Positions 33,499 to 45,833 of a DNA stretch of 64,000 nt are shown here, piece by piece; positions within the stretch are counted from its first letter, which is position 1, and every line of letters starts with the position of its first letter. A program made the translations under genes and the position numbers. This DNA is from Paraburkholderia megapolitana. GTDB lineage: Bacteria > Pseudomonadota > Gammaproteobacteria > Burkholderiales > Burkholderiaceae. The notes beneath the pieces are model-generated. The model made no database searches. It was not told where the DNA came from and saw only the letters and a list, made by a program, of their open reading frames with translations. The stretch is taken from the NCBI RefSeq assembly GCF_007556815.1, contig NZ_CP041745.1, positions 868,001-932,000 on the forward strand, in the 5' to 3' direction.

Positions 33499-34311
33499 AT
33501 GACTGTTACCGTTGGACCGTCCGCCGTGACGCCGTCCGTTACGTTGATCTGTCTCGCGCACGCCGGCGGCAGCATTGCGCTGTATCGCGAATGGCAGCGG
33601 CGTCTGCCGTCGTCGGTGCGCGTGCATACGCTCGAATTGCCGGGCCGCGGCGCCCGCCGCATGTTGCCCGCTCATACCGAATGGCCTGCATTGATCGACC
33701 AGCTCTGCGCGGATCTGCGCGGGCACGTCGATACGGCGCGTCCGTTCGCGGTATTCGGTCACAGCATGGGCGCGCTCGTCGGACTCGAACTGATTCACGC
33801 GCTGCGCCAGCGTGACGGCTGTTCGCCGGTGTGGTTCGGTGCGTCCGCCACGGTCGCGCCGCTGCGGCGCAAGACCGAAACGCACTGGATCGATGCGCCG
33901 CACGACCTCATGGTCGACATGCTGCACAAGCGCGGCGGCACGCCCGCCGAGCTGCTCGCCGACCGCGATTTCCTCGACCTCGTGATGCCGGCGATGCGCG
34001 CGGATTTCCATCTGTGCGGGCTGCATCCGCGGCATGTGGCGCAGGCCGCGCGCGCGCCGCTCGACTGTCCGGTGTCGGTGCTGATCGGTCGCGACGATAG
34101 AGCGACCGCCAATGCCGACGACGTCGCGGCCTGGTCGCACGAAACGCGCGGCCCGTGCACGACGCACACGTTCGACGGCGGCCACTTCTATCTCGACGAC
34201 ACGCCGGACCGGGTCCTCGCGTGCGTTGCCACTTCTCTCGCGGGCGCGCTTGCGCCACCGATTCACGTCACGCCTGCGCAACCGACCAAAGGCGAAGCAT
34301 GGATGCATTGA
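33499..34311 (+). CDS. Stand-alone (type II) thioesterase
   Basis: 270 aa alpha/beta hydrolase. The nucleophile is Ser89 in FGHSMGALVG, the acid Asp lies in LIGRDDRAT, and the catalytic His229 is in GGHFYLDD. CLAHAGGS at the start is the family's substrate-channel motif. Type II thioesterases free NRPS carrier domains from wrong or stalled acyl groups. The gene overlaps the hydroxylase start by 13 bases. Final release of the peptide is probably by a different domain beyond the right edge. Confidence 0.9.
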   Translation: MTVTVGPSAVTPSVTLICLAHAGGSIALYREWQRRLPSSVRVHTLELPGRGARRMLPAHTEWPALIDQLCADLRGHVDTARPFAVFGHSMGALVGLELIHALRQRDGCSPVWFGASATVAPLRRKTETHWIDAPHDLMVDMLHKRGGTPAELLADRDFLDLVMPAMRADFHLCGLHPRHVAQAARAPLDCPVSVLIGRDDRATANADDVAAWSHETRGPCTTHTFDGGHFYLDDTPDRVLACVATSLAGALAPPIHVTPAQPTKGEAWMH

Positions 34312-35267
34312 TCAGCAATGATGTGCTCGGCGAAAGCGTGCTCGAGCAAAACGGCACCCGCGTACTGGTGGTGAGCGCGAAGGAGCGCATCAGCCTCGAC
34401 ACCTGCCTGCCGCAGATCCACGCCATCGCCGCACGGGCGAAGCCGGTTTACGGCGGCGTGTTGCTGCGCGGCTTCGACGCACTCGGCGCGGGCGGCCTCG
34501 ACCGCTTCGTCGCGAGTTTCGGCTCGCCGCTGCTTACGTACGAATTCGGCTCGACGCCGCGCAGCCGTGTCGAGAAGGGCGTGTATTCGTCGACCGAGTA
34601 TCCAGCCGATCAATGGATCGACCAGCACAACGAGCAGTCGTACACGCGCAAGTGGCCCGCGACGATCTGGTTCTACTGCGAAATCGCGGCAGAGCAGGGC
34701 GGGGCCACGCCGATCGCCGATAGCCGCAAGGTGTACGAGCGGCTCGATCCCGCGCTGCGGCGTCTGTTCGCCGAACGCGGCGTGATGTACGTGCGCAATT
34801 ACGGCAACGGACTCGATCTGCCGTGGGAGCAGGTGTTCGGCACCGACGATCGCGACGAGGTCGAAGCGTATTGCCGCGTGCACCGGATCGACCTCGAATG
34901 GCTCGACGACGGCGACGCGCTGCGCACGAAGCAGGTGTGCCAGTCGGAGCTGCGTCATCCGGTGACGGGCGAAACGGTCTGGTTCAACCAGGCGCATCTG
35001 TTCCACATTTCGAATCTGCCGCTGACTTTGCGCGAAACCCTGCTCGATGTGGTCGATGAAGACCGCCTGCCGCGTAACACGTATTTCGGCGACGGCACGC
35101 CGATCGACCTCGCATTGCTCGACGAAATCCGCGCGGTGTATCGCGACACGATGCTGTCGTTCGACTGGCAGCCCGCCGACGCGCTGCTGCTCGACAACAT
35201 GTTGATGTCGCATGGCCGCGCGCCGTTCTCGGGCAAGCGGCGCGTGCTGGTCGCGATGACCGGCTGA
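34299..35267 (+). CDS. SyrP-like (TauD-fold) aspartyl beta-hydroxylase
   Basis: 322 aa Fe(II)/2-oxoglutarate dioxygenase. The iron triad is His110-x-Glu112 (in QHNEQSY) plus His305 (in MSHGRAPF), with the 2OG Arg shortly after. HNE instead of HxD is the SyrP-type signature. SyrP hydroxylates carrier-bound Asp at the beta carbon. The second NRPS gene opens with an adenylation domain carrying an Asp code, so hydroxyaspartate, an iron ligand, is the expected product. The start at 34299 overlaps the thioesterase gene. Stereochemistry cannot be read from sequence. Confidence 0.85.
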   Translation: MDALISNDVLGESVLEQNGTRVLVVSAKERISLDTCLPQIHAIAARAKPVYGGVLLRGFDALGAGGLDRFVASFGSPLLTYEFGSTPRSRVEKGVYSSTEYPADQWIDQHNEQSYTRKWPATIWFYCEIAAEQGGATPIADSRKVYERLDPALRRLFAERGVMYVRNYGNGLDLPWEQVFGTDDRDEVEAYCRVHRIDLEWLDDGDALRTKQVCQSELRHPVTGETVWFNQAHLFHISNLPLTLRETLLDVVDEDRLPRNTYFGDGTPIDLALLDEIRAVYRDTMLSFDWQPADALLLDNMLMSHGRAPFSGKRRVLVAMTG

Positions 35268-35367
35268 CCGCCGTCGCGCGACGCGCCCCGGATGCCGTAC
35301 GCGCCGCGCCCCCATTCACTTCCGTATGCCTCCTACGCCAGGACCCCAGCAAAAGGATCGACCGATC

Positions 35368-36804
35368 ATGACGCAATCACTGCCACCGCTCTTTGCCTTC
35401 TCGCCATTCGACGGGCAGAGCGAACACTACGTCTCGCTCATCAAGCAGTTCTCCGCCGCGCATGCGTTCCGCAGCGCGACTGTCGACGAACTGCTGCTCG
35501 ACGACGACTACCATCGTCGCCCGCTGCGTCCCGAGGACTTCGAGTTCCTGAAGTTCATGAAGCCGGTGCGGCCGCATAACGTGAGCCGCCTGCCGGCGCT
35601 CGCGTCGAACCGCACCCTGCTGTCGATTTACGAGCTCGACGTGATGCGTCTGCCGCGCAGCGGCGAGCCCGCCGAATGGCAGCACTTCTCCGACTTCTAT
35701 CGCGACGACACCAAAGTGCTCGGCGCGCAGATCGCGCCGTTCCTCGAAGCGTATGCGTTCGAATACCTGGCCGAAGGCGTCGATGGGACCGAAGACGTGT
35801 CGTCGGCAAGCGCACGCCTTGCGCAGATCGTCGACGACGAAACCGCGTTCTGGAGCGAAACCTTCGGCCGGCTGATGCGCAACGACTACCTCGAGGAAGG
35901 CTTGCGCTTCATCATGGTTCAGCGCTGGGCGCTCGCGCTGTCGAAGCGTCGTGCGGTCGCGCAGGCCGCGGCGAGCGGTTTCTTCGACATGCTGCCGCCG
36001 CAAGAGCGGCCGTCGCTCACGGGCGATCTGCCCGACGACGCGCTGCTCGAACGGGTTGCCGCCGCCTGTGGCGTGACGCGCCAGCAGCATGCGTACTGGC
36101 AGTTCTATCTGCCGACCAGCATGGCGAAATGCAACCTGCTGTATGCGCTCGCGCGCCGGCCGGACCGCGCGTTCGGTTTCATCGGCGCGGTGTTTGCGGC
36201 CGAAGCCGAATGGGTCGCGTTCGGTCTCGCGCTGGAACGGGCGTGCGCGCATCTGCAACCGGCCGCGCGCCAGCCCGCTGATGCCGCCGCACGCAAGGCC
36301 GAACTGGTCGCGCGTTTCGCGAACGCGCAGCGGCGCATCGCCGAGCGCTTCGGCGCGGCCGCGTCGGGTCAATGTGTGCAGGGCGCGATTGCCGGACAGC
36401 GACTGGCGGAGCGCGGCCGCTGGGATCTCGGCGAACAGCTACGCTGGTTGTCGTCGATTCGCCGCTACGTCGAATTCGCGCAGCGCATCAGCACGCGCAT
36501 CGATGCCGAGTGTCCCGACATCGATCGCGAAACCTTCATCGAGCCGCACGAAATGTGTTCGACGACGCACGTGCACAACGATCACCGGCTCGTCACGATC
36601 CAGGAAGGCGAGATGCTGTTCTGGGGCAACGTCGGCATGCAGTTGAAGATGAACCAGGGCGACATGGTGCTGATTCCCGATGGCCGGCTGCACGGGTCGA
36701 CGGTGGTGTCGGGCGAATGTACGTATCACCAGCCGATCATTCCGGACGACTGGGTTCAGGCGCTCGTCGCCGAACTCGAGCAGCCCGCGGAAGCGGCTGC
36801 CTGA
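35368..36804 (+). CDS. SznF-like protein with C-terminal cupin, candidate graminine (N-N bond) synthase
   Basis: 478 aa from ATG 35368 (AAGGA upstream). The layout matches SznF, the streptozotocin N-nitrosourea enzyme: N-terminal region (1-130), central helical heme-oxygenase-like domain (about 130-330) and C-terminal cupin (about 380-470). The cupin iron triad is His401-x-His403 (HVHNDH) and His442 (GRLHGST); the 39-residue spacing between the second and third His is the same as in SznF (His409, His448). In the central domain I could not find the expected Glu/His/Glu/His/Asp di-iron set. It lies next to the YqcI/YcgG gene; the two together match the grbD/grbE pair required for graminine in gramibactin. 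Which letter belongs to which gene is not certain to me. Confidence 0.8.
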   Translation: MTQSLPPLFAFSPFDGQSEHYVSLIKQFSAAHAFRSATVDELLLDDDYHRRPLRPEDFEFLKFMKPVRPHNVSRLPALASNRTLLSIYELDVMRLPRSGEPAEWQHFSDFYRDDTKVLGAQIAPFLEAYAFEYLAEGVDGTEDVSSASARLAQIVDDETAFWSETFGRLMRNDYLEEGLRFIMVQRWALALSKRRAVAQAAASGFFDMLPPQERPSLTGDLPDDALLERVAAACGVTRQQHAYWQFYLPTSMAKCNLLYALARRPDRAFGFIGAVFAAEAEWVAFGLALERACAHLQPAARQPADAAARKAELVARFANAQRRIAERFGAAASGQCVQGAIAGQRLAERGRWDLGEQLRWLSSIRRYVEFAQRISTRIDAECPDIDRETFIEPHEMCSTTHVHNDHRLVTIQEGEMLFWGNVGMQLKMNQGDMVLIPDGRLHGSTVVSGECTYHQPIIPDDWVQALVAELEQPAEAAA

Positions 36805-36962
36805 AGCTTTGTGAACGAGGCGCTACGCCGCCTCTCTCCGATGCGCCTCGACAGAAGGCGCCGGTTCTCCCCACAGGTGCTGTATCGACTGCCCCAGCCG
36901 AGTGCGCGGGGCCCTATGCATGCGCGCGGCGCATGCGTAACCGTTGGCTGAGAACGAGAGAG

Positions 36963-38090
36963 ATGACGATGGAATCAAGCAATGTCGGCGTGACGAATTT
37001 CGACGGCTTCGTGGCCGAAGACTGGAAAAGCCGCATCATCGACGGCCGCGCGACCGGTGCCGCGGTGACGCTGCCCGCGTGGCTCGACGCGTCGTACGAG
37101 ACGCTGCGCGAACAGGTAATGCATCCGGAGTACCCGTGTTTCTTCGGCACGATGGCGGAAAAACGCGGCGAGATGTTCTACGCGTTCGTGAACGGCAAGG
37201 ACATCGGCACGCTGCCCGCGACGATGCAGACGTTCGCCGAACTCGCGTCGCTGCCGCAGTACCGGAAGAACAACATCGCGGTGTTTTTCGAGCCGGACGC
37301 GCAGCCGCTCACGCATGACACGTATCACGATCTGTTCTGGAACATCCTGCAGACCCTGCATAACGTCGACCCGGACCCGAGCGCCGCGGACCAGCCCGAA
37401 CCGTCGCACGAAGACTGGGAGTTTTCGTTCGCGGGCGTGCAGATGTTCGTCGTGTGCGCATGCCCGTCGTTCAACGAGCGGCACAGCCGCAATCTTGGGC
37501 CGGGCATGGTGCTGCTGTTTCAGCCGCGTAGCGTGTTCGTCGATACGATCACGAACAAGGTGATCGGCCGCGAGGCGCGCAACCAGGTGCGCAAGCGCCT
37601 CGAGACGTGGGATGACGTGTCCGCGCATCCGGACCTCGGCTTCTACGGCGATCCGGGCAACCTCGAGTGGAAGCAGTACTTCCTCTCCGACGACAACACC
37701 GCTGCCGCCGATCGTTGTCCGTTTTTGCGCAGGCAGAAAGACGCCGTTGTTCCTGCGACGGCGCAGGTATCGCAGGTTCCGCACGTGCCTCATGCGCAGC
37801 CGGTGCTACAGGTGCCGCAGGTTCACACCTCGCACGCCGCACACGCCGCGCAGCCGCTGCATGGCCACCGCGACACGCCGCATCTGCCGCATGCCCATCC
37901 GCACCCGCATGCCCACGCTCATGCGCAACAGTCCGCCGAAGCCGAGGCGAGCCACGCACCCGGCACGTCGTGGCGGCCGGTGGTGTCCGGCGAGCGCGCG
38001 GGTGTGTTCGAACATGGCGATGCGCGGCGCGCTGCCGAGCGGCCTCACGCAGGTGCTCTCGACAGGCACGACGGCAACAACGACGAATAG
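36963..38090 (+). CDS. YqcI/YcgG-family (heme N-oxygenase type) protein with His-rich tail, graminine pathway
   Basis: 375 aa. Residues 1-258 form the YqcI/YcgG domain, including YPCFFGTMAEKRGEMFYAF, FVVCACPSFNERHSRNLGPGM and the closing DRCPFLR with Cys252. The family includes GntA, a heme-dependent guanidine N-hydroxylase of guanitoxin biosynthesis, so N-oxygenation of arginine or a derivative is plausible here. Residues about 260-375 are an extra low-complexity tail with more than 20 His (for example PHAHPHPHAHAHAQ), not part of the family domain, probably metal binding. Start 36963 (or 36969) follows a GAGAG stretch. Next to the SznF-like gene it forms the graminine gene pair. Confidence 0.75.
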   Translation: MTMESSNVGVTNFDGFVAEDWKSRIIDGRATGAAVTLPAWLDASYETLREQVMHPEYPCFFGTMAEKRGEMFYAFVNGKDIGTLPATMQTFAELASLPQYRKNNIAVFFEPDAQPLTHDTYHDLFWNILQTLHNVDPDPSAADQPEPSHEDWEFSFAGVQMFVVCACPSFNERHSRNLGPGMVLLFQPRSVFVDTITNKVIGREARNQVRKRLETWDDVSAHPDLGFYGDPGNLEWKQYFLSDDNTAAADRCPFLRRQKDAVVPATAQVSQVPHVPHAQPVLQVPQVHTSHAAHAAQPLHGHRDTPHLPHAHPHPHAHAHAQQSAEAEASHAPGTSWRPVVSGERAGVFEHGDARRAAERPHAGALDRHDGNNDE

Positions 38091-38152
38091 GACGTAGCGG
38101 TCATTTCGTCACGTGAAAAACGCGTCCCCACGGCTCGACGGTCACTGTAAAT

Positions 38153-38171
38153 AAGAATGATTGTCATTGTC
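38153..38171 (+). promoter_or_regulatory. Second Fur-like box, upstream of the exporter gene
   Basis: AAGAATGATTGTCATTGTC matches the 19-base Fur consensus at 14 positions and lies 81 bases before the exporter ATG. It overlaps TAAAT (38148-38152) and CGTG (38171-38174), 18 bases apart, which resembles promoters of PvdS/OrbS-type iron-starvation sigma factors. A separate iron-controlled transcript for the transport genes is likely. Confidence 0.7.
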
Positions 38172-38251
38172 GTGAACGCATCGTTTCGTTACCATTGGCG
38201 CTCTTGAGAAGCTTTTTAGCGTCACGTAGTCGCAGCACATAAAGGAATTTC

Positions 38252-39949
38252 ATGTCCCTGCTCTGGTATCTGGTCCGCCATTCACGCTGGGTGCTGGTGG
38301 TCGCACTGCTGACCAGTCTTGTCAGCGGCTTCGGCAACGCGGCACTGCTGGCGCTGATCAACCAGGCGCTCAGCGCACCCGCCGACAGCATCACCAGACT
38401 CGGTTTGCAGTTTCTGGTGATCGGGATTGTCGTGCTCGTTACGCGCACGCTGTCGGCGACGCTCTTCATGTACCTCGGTCAGAAAGCGAAGGCGACACTG
38501 CGCATGCACACGATCCACCGCCTCGGTGAAGCGTCGTTTCCGCATCTGGAGAAGCAGGGTGCGGCGAAGTCGCTCGCGATCCTTACGCAGGATCTCGACC
38601 AGATCGTCATTTTCTTCACGAGCATGCCGACGCTGGCCATGCAAAGCGCGGTGATCCTCGGCTGTCTCGTGTATCTCGGCTACCTGTCGTGGCCGATCCT
38701 CATTGCCGCTATCGTGACGATCTTCATCGGCGCGCTCGGTTTTCGCCTTGTGAATGCGCGCGGTATGTTCCATCTGCGCGCGTCGCGGCGTCGCGAGGAC
38801 GACCTCGTCAAGTATTTCCGCGCGCTGTTCGACGGTGCAAAGGAACTGAAGCTGCATCGTGCGCGCAAGCAGGCCTTCATCGACGACACGCTCGCGACCA
38901 ACGTCGAAGCCGTGCGCGTGCAGCGTACGCGTGGCTACGTGCTGTACGCGGCCGCGGCAAGCTGGGGCAGTTTCGTGCTGTTCGCGTTCATCGGCATTAC
39001 GATCTTCGTGCTTGCGCGGCGTTTCGTGCCGGTCGATCTGCACGTGATGTCCGGCTACGCGATCGTCTTCGTCTACATGATTGCGCCGATCGACGGCGTG
39101 CTCTCGGCGATTCCGAACATCGGGTCCGCGCGCGTGGCACTCGAGCGCATCGAGCAGGTCAACGCGGAACTGCCGATCGAACAGACGCTCGACGCCGCAC
39201 CGGCCACTTCATTCGACAGCATTGCGCTCGAAGGCGCCACGCACAGCTACTTCCGCGAAAAGGAAAACGAGGTCTTCACGCTCGGCCCGATCAACCTGGC
39301 GTTCCGTCCTGGCGAACTCGTGTATCTGATCGGCGGCAACGGCAGCGGCAAGACCACGCTCGCGAAAATGCTGGTCGGCCTGTATGTGCCGGAAAGCGGG
39401 CAGGTGCTGCTGAACGGCAAGCCGGTCGACGAAGCGCATCGCGACATCTATCGTCAGCATTTCTCGGTCGTGTTCAACGACTTCTATCTGTTCGACAACC
39501 TGCTCGGCATGCGCGTGGACGGACTCGATCAGCACGCGCAGCAACTGCTGCGGGAGCTGCAGCTCGATCACAAGGTCACGGTGAAGGACGGCGCGTTTTC
39601 GACGATCGATCTCTCGCAAGGTCAGCGCAAGCGGCTCGCGTTGCTGGTCGCGTATCTCGAGAACCGGCCGTTCTACGTGTTCGACGAATGGGCCGCCGAC
39701 CAGGACCCGCTGTTCAAGGAAGTGTTCTACAAGCGCCTGCTGCCCGAACTGCAGGCGAAGGGCAAGACGGTCCTCGTCATCACCCACGACGACCGCTACT
39801 TCCATCTCGCCGACCGCTATATCAAGCTCGATTTCGGTCAGGTGGTCGAACAGGGAAGCGGCAGCGAACTGCAGGCGGCAGGCCACCACGGTGCCACGCA
39901 ATCGCATGCCGGGCACGGCGCGTTTGCTGCGCCTGAAGCTGCGACCTGA
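38252..39949 (+). CDS. Cyclic-peptide-type ABC exporter (SyrD/PvdE/OrbE-like)
   Basis: 565 aa fused half-transporter: six transmembrane helices (residues about 10-310) then a nucleotide-binding domain with Walker A GGNGSGKTT (from residue 361), signature LSQGQRKR (from 454), Walker B FYVFDEWAADQDP and switch His in VITHDDRY. LSQGQ and the DEWAADQDP element are the marks of the SyrD/PvdE/OrbE group that moves siderophore precursors across the inner membrane. The start has AAGGAA. It is the first gene after the second Fur box. Confidence 0.9.
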   Translation: MSLLWYLVRHSRWVLVVALLTSLVSGFGNAALLALINQALSAPADSITRLGLQFLVIGIVVLVTRTLSATLFMYLGQKAKATLRMHTIHRLGEASFPHLEKQGAAKSLAILTQDLDQIVIFFTSMPTLAMQSAVILGCLVYLGYLSWPILIAAIVTIFIGALGFRLVNARGMFHLRASRRREDDLVKYFRALFDGAKELKLHRARKQAFIDDTLATNVEAVRVQRTRGYVLYAAAASWGSFVLFAFIGITIFVLARRFVPVDLHVMSGYAIVFVYMIAPIDGVLSAIPNIGSARVALERIEQVNAELPIEQTLDAAPATSFDSIALEGATHSYFREKENEVFTLGPINLAFRPGELVYLIGGNGSGKTTLAKMLVGLYVPESGQVLLNGKPVDEAHRDIYRQHFSVVFNDFYLFDNLLGMRVDGLDQHAQQLLRELQLDHKVTVKDGAFSTIDLSQGQRKRLALLVAYLENRPFYVFDEWAADQDPLFKEVFYKRLLPELQAKGKTVLVITHDDRYFHLADRYIKLDFGQVVEQGSGSELQAAGHHGATQSHAGHGAFAAPEAAT

Positions 39950-39973
39950 AGCCCCCACCCGAACGAATTCATC

Positions 39974-40813
39974 ATGAACGCAAACCCATCGCTGCTCGAA
40001 GCCGACGCAGTCGTCACCGAAACAGGCGTCGCGACTGCCGTGCCGATGTACGAACTCGACGACGTGTCGTTCCGGGTGGGCGAGCGCACGTTGCTGCATC
40101 CGCTCACGCTCACGCTGCCGACGCAGCGTGTGTGCGGCCTGATCGGCCACAACGGCTCCGGTAAATCCACCTTGCTCAAGCTGCTTGCGCGCCAGCAGGA
40201 ACCGGCGAGCGGCACCGTGCGCTTCGGCGGACGTTCGCTGCGCGAATGGGACAACCGCGCGTTCGCGCGCAAGGTCGCGTATCTGCCGCAGCAGCCGCCG
40301 GCCGCCGAAGGCATGACCGTGCGCGAACTGGTCGCGCTCGGGCGCTACCCGTGGCATGGCGCGCTCGGTCGCTTCACGGGGCGCGACAGCGAGAAGGTGC
40401 ACGAAGCGATGCAGCTCACCGACCTCTTGCGCTTCGCGGATCGCACCGTCGACAGTCTGTCGGGCGGCGAGCGGCAGCGCGCATGGATCGCGATGCTGGT
40501 CGCGCAGGACAGCGAATGCCTGCTGCTCGACGAACCGATTTCGGCGCTCGACATCGCGCATCAGATCGAAGTGCTCGATCTCGTGCGCAATCTGAGCCAG
40601 CAGCGCGGCCTCGGTGTCGTGGTCGTGCTGCACGACATCAACATGGCCGGCCGCTTCTGCGACGATCTGATCGCGTTGAAAGGCGGCAGCCTGCTCGCGA
40701 GCGGCACGACCGCCCAGTTGATCGAGGGCGAGACGCTCGGTGCGATCTATGGTGTGCCGATGGGTACCGTGCCGCATCCGCGCGGCGGCCTGCCGATCAG
40801 TTTCGCGTACTGA
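39974..40813 (+). CDS. Ferric-siderophore ABC importer, ATP-binding protein (FecE/FepC/OrbC-like)
   Basis: 279 aa. Walker A GHNGSGKST (from residue 58), signature LSGGERQRAWIAML, Walker B CLLLDEPISALDIAHQ and switch His in VLHDINMA. This sequence style is that of the FecCD-type iron-siderophore importers. Its permease and periplasmic partners are not in the window, so they are expected beyond the right edge. It follows the exporter by 24 bases and ends 55 bases before an intrinsic terminator. The N-terminal about 25 residues are an unconserved leader. Confidence 0.9.
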   Translation: MNANPSLLEADAVVTETGVATAVPMYELDDVSFRVGERTLLHPLTLTLPTQRVCGLIGHNGSGKSTLLKLLARQQEPASGTVRFGGRSLREWDNRAFARKVAYLPQQPPAAEGMTVRELVALGRYPWHGALGRFTGRDSEKVHEAMQLTDLLRFADRTVDSLSGGERQRAWIAMLVAQDSECLLLDEPISALDIAHQIEVLDLVRNLSQQRGLGVVVVLHDINMAGRFCDDLIALKGGSLLASGTTAQLIEGETLGAIYGVPMGTVPHPRGGLPISFAY

Positions 40814-40867
40814 TATCTGCTTCACGCGGGCGCTGGTCTACCCGCTTCTGTTGTACCTGCTGCATCA

Positions 40868-40893
40868 GGCGTTTCAAAGAAGACGCCGTTTTT
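40868..40893 (+). terminator. Intrinsic terminator or attenuator before the NRPS genes
   Basis: GGCGTTT / AGACGCC form a 7-bp stem (one wobble) with a 6-base loop, followed immediately by GTTTTT. It lies 55 bases after the importer ATPase and before the NRPS genes on the same strand, so transcription of the NRPS genes needs read-through or an unrecognised promoter. Confidence 0.55.
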
Positions 40894-40916
40894 CTCCCCA
40901 CAACTTGAGCGATTGA

Positions 40917-40948
40917 GCGCCCGCCACCCTCTGCGGTGGCCGGGGCGC
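40917..40948 (+). promoter_or_regulatory. GC-rich hairpin in the NRPS leader
   Basis: GCGCCCGCCACC and GGTGGCCGGGGCGC pair around loop CTCTGC with two single-base bulges. It follows the T-tract terminator by 24 bases and precedes the 41-aa leader ORF. It may compete with the upstream hairpin or delay RNA polymerase; no partner RNA is identified. Confidence 0.3.
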
Positions 40949-41027
40949 GCTATTTCCTGTCGCCTTCGCCGTTCTGCCGCAGATGCGAGGAACGGCCGCG
41001 ACGGTCGACGAACACGAGGAGAGAACG

Positions 41028-41149
41028 ATGTCACTGATCGACATGCAGCGCCGGCAGGCCAGTGGGGCCGGCACGCAGTGCGCGGTCCGCAAGGCCGGCT
41101 GTGCGTCGGCGAACGATGCTGTGACGCCTCGCATGAAGGAGCGTGTGCT

Positions 41150-41153
<4 letters not shown>
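41028..41153 (+). CDS. 41-aa leader ORF coupled to the first NRPS gene
   Basis: ATG at 41028 is preceded by GAGGAGAG, a better ribosome binding site than that of most genes here. The ORF begins MSLIDMQRRQASGAGTQ, has two Cys and a basic C-terminus, and its stop TGA overlaps the NRPS GTG start as GTGA. Ribosomes ending here could start directly on the NRPS gene. The peptide resembles nothing I know; it may serve only for coupling. Confidence 0.45.
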
Positions 41154-45751
<4,598 letters not shown>

Positions 45752-45794
45752 CGTAACCCCCTTTTACTGTTGCCGCCGGGCGAACGGCCGACAT

Positions 45795-45808
45795 GGCCGG
45801 CGCCGGCC
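45795..45808 (+). repeat. 14-base perfect palindrome between NRPS 1 and NRPS 2
   Basis: GGCCGGCGCCGGCC is self-complementary and lies in the 82-base gap 26 bases before the NRPS 2 start. In a transcript the fully symmetric sequence would give only a tight or imperfect hairpin. It may be chance in such GC-rich DNA. Confidence 0.3.
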
Positions 45809-45833
45809 CACCGGAATCCAGAGTAGAGACATC

